Origin: Catenaria anguillulae PL171 | Lineage: Eukaryota > Blastocladiomycota > Blastocladiomycetes > Blastocladiales > Catenariaceae | DNA: 64,000 nt | NCBI GenBank assembly: GCA_002102555.1 | Contig: MCFL01000064.1 | Span: 1-64,000 of the forward strand | Direction: 5' to 3' | Part shown: piece by piece, positions 57,096 to 64,000 of the stretch | Layout of the letters: every line of letters starts with the position of its first letter | Position numbering within the stretch: position 1 is the stretch's first letter | Notes under the pieces: generated by a model | Seen by the model: the letters and a program-made list of their open reading frames with translations, nothing else | The model's database searches: none | What the model was told of the DNA's origin: nothing | Made by a program: the position numbers and the translations under genes

Positions 57096-57655
57096 GAGTC
57101 GTTGTGTGTACATAGTTGTGGGAAAGGTTTGTTGATTTGCTCTTCTCGTCTTCTGTTGTCAGTGTGTTTCCCATTCTTTTGTGCGCTTGGCTGTGGGCGT
57201 TGTAAATACATTGCCTTACATGTTCCCGTTCATTCAGTCGAGGTTTCTGGCTCATCAACAACTGATACAGGAATACGCGAACTGTGAGACGAAGCTGGAC
57301 AAGAAAAATCTATTACTGTATCGCTCTTCAAAACTTGATTTGAAGCATGGATCGAGTTCCAAGACACCCACCGCAAACACTCAGTGCCGCCATTTCCTCA
57401 AGCACCCACACCATTCCACACATGGGCCGTCGCCACCGGCATCGCCCTGCTGTCTTGCCTCTCACGACGGATCAGCCACAATCCTCACTGCCATGACGCC
57501 CGTTCCTATTCTTTTGCATTTTACCAAGCCGGCCAAGATGCACACATTCACTCGCATCTTCCGAATGCCGGCTGGAATTGACTGCCGTCCGTCCGATCTG
57601 GGGAGGTAAACATTTGGGTTTACCACGAGGTACGTCCAACCCTGCATTCTACAGA
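57096..57655. other. Intergenic region or unresolved 5' exon
   Basis: A frame around 57,384-57,581 (AVATGIALLSCLSRR ... FYQAGQDAHIHSHLPNAGWN) has protein-like composition but stops at a TGA before VNIWVYHE. A GTACGT...CTACAG segment (~57,631-57,655) could be an intron into the next gene. No function recognised. Confidence 0.3.
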
Positions 57656-58535
57656 CTGAGCGAAGTCCCGTGTTCGGGCGGTGATCCATCCATCGACACT
57701 CCAACGCCAAGTGGCCGCAAACGCGGCCGCCCGAAGAAAACCCAGGAAAATCGCTCCGAGCTAGAATCGGCTGACGTCTGGAAGCTTGTGCACAACCTGT
57801 ACAGGTACTATTCGACTGTGATTACGGATTCCGATTTCGCCCTCAAGGAGGCCAAGATGGACTCGAAGGTTAGAACGGACCGCCCAGCTTGGATGTTGAA
57901 CGAGGATCTTGAGCTGTTGAAGGCGATCAAGCAGTCAGGGGACGATTCAGAGGATGGGACGATTGATTGGGAGAAAGTCAAGGAATCCATGGAAACGACC
58001 GTGCGTTGCTACGATGGCGAGCCTCGTCGCTCGTACACGATTGGTCGCAGTGGCAACTTGCCGCGGCGATTCCGAAACCTTTGTGACAATTTTCTCACCG
58101 CCAAGCTCCTGGACGGCGCATCGGGTTTGGGCGACGTGGAGTTCACTGAGTGTCATGATTTGCTGTTGTCGCTGACGGAGTTGGGCGTGGGCGAAGATGG
58201 TCTGTTGCATGTGTACTGACTCAGTCCATGTTGCATTCCTTGCTGACCATCTGTGTTGTGAATGTAGATGAGCAAGACGAGGTGGCTTTTGCACTTCAAG
58301 ACAAGAACGAGGAGGAGGCCAAAAGGACGGCTGAGCTCAGCAACGGATCGCTGTCCACAGGTCGCATGACCAAGCAGGAGCAGTTGAAGAGCACGCTTGA
58401 TGAGTCGCACGAGAACGAGGTCGACAAGATCCCAAGCAAAAAGCCGCGGTTGACACAAGGCGAGACGGGCCACGCTAAGTATGCTCGAGCAGATGGCCGA
58501 CACAATGTCAGTTTTGCGATCCCTTGTCGGCTTTA
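57656..58535 (+). CDS. AT-hook and Myb/SANT-like nuclear protein, hypothetical
   Basis: The main exon (to ~58,218) has an AT-hook-like GRKRGRPKKTQ, ADVWKLVHNLYRYYS, a SANT/Myb-like PAWMLNEDLELLKAIKQSG with IDWEKVKESM, and PRRFRNLCDNFL. A GTACTG...TGTAG intron (~58,212-58,267) may lead to a charged exon (DEQDEVAFALQDKNEEEAK ... KKPRL), though the phase does not fit without a one-base change. Such proteins usually bind DNA or chromatin (family knowledge). The 5' end is uncertain. Confidence 0.45.
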
Positions 58536-59266
58536 GGAAAAGCCGCGGCTCGTCAAAGCTACCCGTCGTCAACCATCCCTTCAATGGAAATGTCATCCTC
58601 GCCGCATTCCTATCGTAATCACATCCGAGCAGCACTTTCATTACCATCACATGTCGCACTCCCATCAAAAGAATCGCCTTGCTCTTCAATGGCATCCCAA
58701 GTTCCCAACAACAACTCATTGCCTCATTTGAGAGCCGTAGTCATGAATGTATTTTCCTTTCTTGGCTGGCTTTGTCCTTAATATTCAAATACGCACGGCC
58801 TGCAGTTCCTTTTTCTGTCAATTGGCTCGACACGTCAACGAAGCATGACTCTTGATACCATTGTCTCTTTGCTCCTCATCGCCAACAGCTGCCGTTCAAC
58901 GTGCACTTCATTTGTCACGCTTGTGACCTACGAATCTCGCTCAAAACCAACCAAAACAGGACCAACAGACGCAGAAAACGAAAACCAGACCACAGCCTAC
59001 CGGAGGCGACCTCCCCAAAGCCGCGAGCAGCAGCGCTGCGACGGCTTCTGAATTTCGATGGGCAGGCCAATTTCGTTCCGCCGTCACATCGCAGAGGCGA
59101 GCGTGTCTCACGGGCACCTTTGCGCCTCTTCATCATGTGATCGGCGGCCTCTGTGTCCGCCCTCATTCATGATCAAAAGACACTGTTCCGCCCACACGAC
59201 GGCACAATGACGGCGATGGATCAACCAAGCTATGCAAAGCACTTGATGCACTTGCTCACACCCACC
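58536..59266. other. Intergenic region upstream of OST48
   Basis: No gene supported. ATGs at 59,206 and 59,218 are in frame with the OST48 start and could extend it by up to 21 residues. Confidence 0.45.
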
Positions 59267-61008
59267 ATGTCAGCTCCCTGCTCCGCTGCACCGCGGCCCA
59301 GCCGCCGCCGGCCACTTTTGGCCACCTTCTCGGCTGCCCGAGCCGTGATCCTCGTGGCCCTTGTCCTCACCCTGGTGGCGGTGCCAGGAGCACAAGCCAA
59401 GTCGCTCACGGGCGACCGTGTGCTTGCCGTGCTCGAATCTGTATCCGACAAGGCAAAGTATTCTCAGCTCTTCAAGTCGCTCGCTGGTCCGTCTCCTAGT
59501 CGCGTGACTATCTCTGTAGGTGCTTTGCTTACTCTCGCCCACTCTCCGGCCCTTGCCATCCCCAGATCGTGGCTTCCAAATCACATTCAAGGACCCATCC
59601 ACGTCTCCCGCACTCTTTGAATTCGGCATCCGCACCCACGACCACGCCCTGCTCCTGGCCCCCACCAAGCCGCTCAAGGGCGACCTCTCGCCGCAATCGC
59701 TCGTCTCATTCATGCGCGCCGGCGGCAACCTCCTCGTCGCCCTTTCTGCCGGCACCACAGACTCGCACAAGGATTTCGTGTACGAACTGGGTATTGATGT
59801 GGCCGACTCAACCAGCAACGTGCGTGACCTGTTTCAAGCCGACCCGTCTGATCCCACCCTATTGGCGGCCAACGGGTTTACGGGCGAAGAGGCGCTTGTA
59901 CCTGCATCCATGAGTCAAGCGGGCGCCGCGCCAGTCGTGTACAAGGGCATTGCGCATGCGATTGTGCCAGAGGCCAAGCACAACATTGTGTTTCCAATCT
60001 TGAGCGCCTCGCCGACCGTGACGGGTGCCAAGACAAGTGAGGGCGCCGCAAACAAGCTGCAGTTGGTTTCCGGTGTCCAGGGGACCAACGGTGCGAGGGC
60101 TGTGGTTGTTGGGTCGGTGGATATGTTGACTGACGAGTATGATATTGCCCTCCTTCTTTCATGTGACCCTATGGGTTTCTCTGACGAGCTCTCTCCATAA
60201 TTCATCCATACCCAGATTCTTTGCCAAGCAAGTCAAAATCAACAAGCCTTTGCCTCCACACCTGTCCACCTCGACCTCATACCCGACCTCAGCCAACAAG
60301 GCCTTTGCCACCGAGCTGCTAAAGTGGGCCCTGCACGAGAAATCCGTTGTACGCATCCCGCGCTTCTCCCACCACAAGCTTGGCGAAACCCAGCAACTGG
60401 ACATGTACCGCATCAAGGACACGCTTGTCGTCAATGTGACCCTGCAAGAGTACCACGACGATCACTGGCAACCATACCTAGTGCCCGCGTCGTCCTCGTC
60501 GCCCATCTACTTTTCCGCCAAAATGCTCGACCCGTACATCCGCCAACCAATGTCGCTCGTCTTCACCACGGCCACCACGGCAACCTACTCGCTGTCCACC
60601 ACTCTGCCCGACACATATGGCGTTTTTACGCTTGCCATTGACCACGTGCGCGTTGGCTTGAGTCCCGTGCACCACGACGAGCTCGTTTCGATTCGTCCTT
60701 TCAGGCACAATGAGTACCCGCGGTGGTTGCCCGTGGCCATGCCCTATTATGTTGCGAGCGTCAGCCAGATGTTTGCCAGTGTTGTGCTTGTGGGCTTGTG
60801 GATCACCAGGAAGCATGTGCCGGCCGCGGCGAGTGGCGCAGACAAGAAGGCTGACGATAAGGTGGTGGACGAGCCAAAGCCCGTCGTGGCCGACGGCAAG
60901 GTGGCCGCTGCAAGCGCTTCGGCGCCCGTGGCTGACCGCGGGGATGGAGATGCGAGTCCCGTCGTAGGTGCCGGTGGCAAGGCGCAGAGGCGCAAGAGGA
61001 AGAATTGA
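59267..61008 (+). CDS. WBP1: OST48/Wbp1 subunit of oligosaccharyltransferase
   Basis: Three exons (59,267-59,486, 59,566-60,136, 60,216-61,008) with exact phases give 527 residues. A basic N-terminus and signal peptide (VILVALVLTLVAVPGAQA) are followed by family blocks: SLADRGFQITFK, FEFGIRTHDHALLLAPT, GGNLLVALSAG, SVDMLTDEFFAKQV, ELLKWALHEKSVVRI and HVRVGLSPVHHDELVSIRPFRHNEYPR. One transmembrane helix (YYVASVSQMFASVVLVGLWI) and a basic tail ending RRKRKN follow, longer than the usual KKxx-type tail. The subunit helps N-glycosylate proteins in the ER lumen (family knowledge). No frameshift needed. Confidence 0.93.
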
Positions 61009-61166
61009 ATTGTCCCGTGATGCCAGATGATTTATGTTTTGTGATTTCGATGAAGAGGATGCGATCATGTAATAGGTAGGTAAATATTGCACCGCAGGTG
61101 TATGGCCGTTCAATCAGTGTAGAGAGAGAAACTACAAAACAATTTATAGGTAAGCACAACGGCATC
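61009..61166. other. Convergent intergenic region
   Basis: 158 bp between the OST48 and coiled-coil gene stops. No feature seen. Confidence 0.5.
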
Positions 61167-63979
61167 TCAACTCACTGCCTGTCGCGCATCTCGTGCATCA
61201 GCTTTGGCTTTGATCCGCTGAAGCTGCAGCTCCAAATCTATGGCTAGCGAGTCCCGGCTCGCCAAGTCAACAGTTGGATTCGACCTGTCCACATTCATCA
61301 AGTTACATACGTATTCGCAGGGAAGGGCGCGAGTCGAAGATGGAAAACTGGACGTACTGCTTGCCCTCCTTCCTTTTTCCCACAAGCACGTCCTCCTCAA
61401 CATGCATTGTCTTTTCTGATGTTGTCGTCCTCTCCATTCCTGGTGCTGCGCCTTTGATCATCACCGCACGGACCGCTTCCTCTGTGCGTCTCGTCACCAT
61501 CCGTTTCTCTCTCGCCAATCCCGCAGCCGCTCGCACCGCCTCGGCCAGCTTGGCTGACAAGTCTTCAATCCTGCGTTTCGCCTCCTGCAACTTTGTCGCC
61601 ACATCTCGCCGCGCATCCCGTTCCTTCTCCACCTCCCGCTCAGCACGTGCCTTGGCCGCCTTGACCTGTCTCAACGCCTCATCCCTCGCGGCCTCGGCCT
61701 TACCCAACTTGTTGCGCAGCACTTGCACGACCGTGTCGTAATCCTGCGTCAAGGACGCGCTCGACGCCTTGAACTGTTCACGCTTTGCCGTGGCCTGCGC
61801 ATGGACTTGACTGAGCTCTTTGCACGTGGATGTGTAAGCTTGCCTCACATCGGCGAGCTGTGCCTCGAGATCCTGGATGGTCGATGCGTGCTTGCGTGTC
61901 CATTGCTGGGTTGTCGACTCGAGTTGGCGCCGGGCGTGGTCAAGTTGCGAGCGCAAGTCCGATTCTAGGGCTGAAGCATCGTGCAGTTGAGAGAGCAGTT
62001 TGAGGTTGGCTTCCTGTATCCATCATCAATCAGACTACGCCTTCAGGTTACATTGATACGGCTGGATGGGTGCCAGACGTACTTTTGTTTCTTCCACTTC
62101 ACGCTCCATCCTCGATGCACGTTTTTGGAGGTGCGAAAGCTCGCTCGCGAGCGTCTGCTGTTCTTGCTCATGCCGGGAATCTATGCGCTCGAGCTTGCGT
62201 TGAAGCCTTCAAAGTGCATATCGTGTTAGTTTGCGTCCTCAAGCAGATTCCATCGGAACCGAAAAACTCACATATGACGTACAGTTGCAGCTGATGGACA
62301 GCCTCGCCCCTCTCCCTTTCAACGGCCCTCAATTTCGCGGTCAAGTCGTCCACAACGCCCGACACCCGATTGCACTCTTCTGGTACCAACTTGTGAGCTC
62401 TTCGCAACTCTTCATCGGCCATCCTGCGGTCCCTGACTGCCCGTTCCAAATCCGAAGACAGCTTTGCATTCGCAGCAGTCAAGTCCTTCAACTCACTTGT
62501 CATTCGCGCAACCACCTCGCCATGGTCCTTGACCACCTTGTCCATATCCGCCCTCGACACGCTGTTGGGCACCACGTCCTCAATGAGCTTCTTCATATCC
62601 GCAACCTCTCTCTTTGCCTGCTCCTCGCTCGCCCGCGCATTATCCCTAGCGCGGCGCGCCTCGACCAACTCGCGATCCACTTGCGCCTGTTGAGCGACCA
62701 ACCGCGCCTCGCGCTCCGCATACTGTGCAACCTGCGCCTCGAGCGATGCTGCCCTTTGCTCCACACTGGCTTGCCCACTGGCCACCAAATCCAAGTCACG
62801 GCGCATACTCGCAACGGCCGCGCGTTCCGTGGCCAGCTCTGCCTCAAGCCCTTGCACAACCCCCACCAACTCATTGACACGTGCAGCGCCAACCTCTGCG
62901 TCAGCCAAACTCGCCTGAAACCTCGCCGAGACTTGAGCCACTTTGGCCTCCAAGTCGGTTGCACGCGCGTGCAGCCGCGCGCATTCGTGCTCGGCCAAGA
63001 CGGCGCGCCGGTCGGCAGCGGCCAGTTCGGATTCAAGTTGGGCAACGTCTGCGGCTGCCGCGGCGACTTGGGATTCCAGGTCGTGTTTGGATTGGCGCAA
63101 CGTGCGTGATTGTGCGTGTGCGGTGCGTAGTTGGGATTGGACGGCGGCGAGGTCTTTGTCGCGGTGCGTGAGGTGCGAGTGGAGCGAGGCGTTGGCGGCT
63201 TTGAGGGATTGGTTTTGTGCAATTAGGGTGGTGATTTGGTCCCTGTGAGCGGAACAGTGTTAGGTTTCAGGGAATATGAGAGACTTGGATTATGGCAATG
63301 CATACGATGAGAATGCAGACGATGCCGGAGGTGCAGATGACGGGAGAGAATGCTTTTCCTTGTCGCGAAGCACATGCATTGTATCCAATTGCGTGGCGAG
63401 GCGCTCATTTTCGGCCGCGAGCGACTCGCACCGTTGCACGAGTTGTGGGACTTGACGCTAATACACACAAATGTGTGTTTTCATTTGTTTTTGAGAATGT
63501 ATGCAATATGAATGAGATTAGGCATCAAAATGCGTACCTCATACTCTGCCAACTTGTCTGTGACCTCCTTGACATGCTGGTCGAGGCATGTGAGAAGTGG
63601 TGCGAGCCGCTTGGCGTCTGACAGCCATGGTGCTTTGCCCGAGAGAAACACTTGCGCGAGCGATCCCGGCGGTTGCGCTGCCGTGTAGTCGGCGTTGTCG
63701 TCGAGATGCTTTGCTTGCGCGAGCTCGGCATTGAGGCGATCGACCAACGTGCGAAGGAAGTGGGAATCGGCCAGTGCGGCCTTGTGTACTTGAGGGTCAA
63801 TACCTTGAATAACGGGTGGAGGTGGCGGCGGGGGAGGTGCAGTTGCAGGTTCAGGAACCGCAGGCACAGGCGCAGGAGTGTGTTGTTTCTTTGCGGGAGT
63901 GTGATGGGAACGCGGTTAGGCGGGGAGGTGAGGTCGAGGAGGGCCAGAGGGGCGCGGCAGAGACGGCGGCGGTGGCCAT
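61167..63979 (-). CDS. Long coiled-coil protein, possibly centriole/cilium related
   Basis: The start is probably at 63,979 (MATAAVSAAPLWPSS). A Pro-rich stretch, a short globular part (FLSGKAPWLSDAKRLAPLLTCL) and several hundred residues of Ala/Glu/Arg-rich heptads follow, such as QSKHDLESQVAAAAADVAQLE and EEQAKREVADMKKLIEDV. The C-terminal exons are AEREVEKERDARRDVATKLQ and LELQLQRIKAKADARDARQAVS-stop. Introns near 63,240-63,340, 63,460-63,535, 62,215-62,270 and 61,290-61,320 are suggested. The N-terminal pieces need one frame change near 63,900. Composition suits a centrosomal or ciliary scaffold, but no family motif proves it. Confidence 0.6.
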
Positions 63980-64000
63980 GGTTGGCAGGGAATTCTATTG

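Noticed and set aside
62231-63109. 292-residue plus-strand open frame
   Set aside because: A shadow of the heptad-rich coiled-coil gene on the other strand. The His/Leu/Arg-rich composition follows from antisense of Ala/Glu codons.

Overview
The window is eukaryotic nuclear DNA, most likely from a fungus. Its genes carry short introns (about 60-90 bp) with GTACG/GTATG-type donors. It encodes a Sec66/Sec71-type translocon subunit, known only from fungi, and an Sfr1/Mei5-like recombination factor. Two signs make an early-diverging, flagellated lineage (blastocladiomycete or chytrid type) plausible: an EF-hand NADPH oxidase and a large coiled-coil protein of centriole/cilium style. That placement is inference; no marker gene here settles it.

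Layout. Bases 1 to about 27,500 are transposable elements. A plus-strand Tad-like LINE (1 to ~10,402) is split by a decayed Mutator-like DNA transposon (2951-6084) that has a 10-bp target duplication. Short minus-strand retroelement tails follow (10,406-11,424). Then comes an old minus-strand Ty3/gypsy chromovirus, gypsy-2 (11,061-27,522). It has received a young, apparently coding-competent gypsy-1 (13,395-20,239), a 440-bp MITE, a tRNA-derived SINE, and a 5'-truncated LINE that itself carries another 5'-truncated LINE. Most junctions can be read to the base from target-site duplications.

Bases 27,523-29,405 hold broken formin-like and helical-repeat fragments and a small membrane-protein gene whose last exon resembles the formin-like tail. 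From 30 kb the window becomes gene-dense: VPS16 (+), a METTL2/6/8-type tRNA methyltransferase (-), a HIG1-domain protein (+), SEC66 (+), an SFR1-like gene (+), a gypsy gag relic (-), an EF-hand NADPH oxidase (-), a kleisin of the Rec8/Rad21 family (+), a WD40-like protein (-), a small hypothetical protein (-), purine nucleoside phosphorylase (+), a U-box/vWA/Hint protein (+), a Myb/AT-hook-like protein (+), OST48/WBP1 (+) and a long coiled-coil protein (-).

The genes do not form a pathway; they are ordinary housekeeping genes in mixed orientation. Two things stand out. One is the U-box-vWA-Hint protein, which joins an apparent E3-ligase domain to an autoprocessing fold. The other is that most otherwise conserved genes are broken by single-base losses, often in short C or G runs. 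This looks more like residual sequencing or assembly error than gene death.
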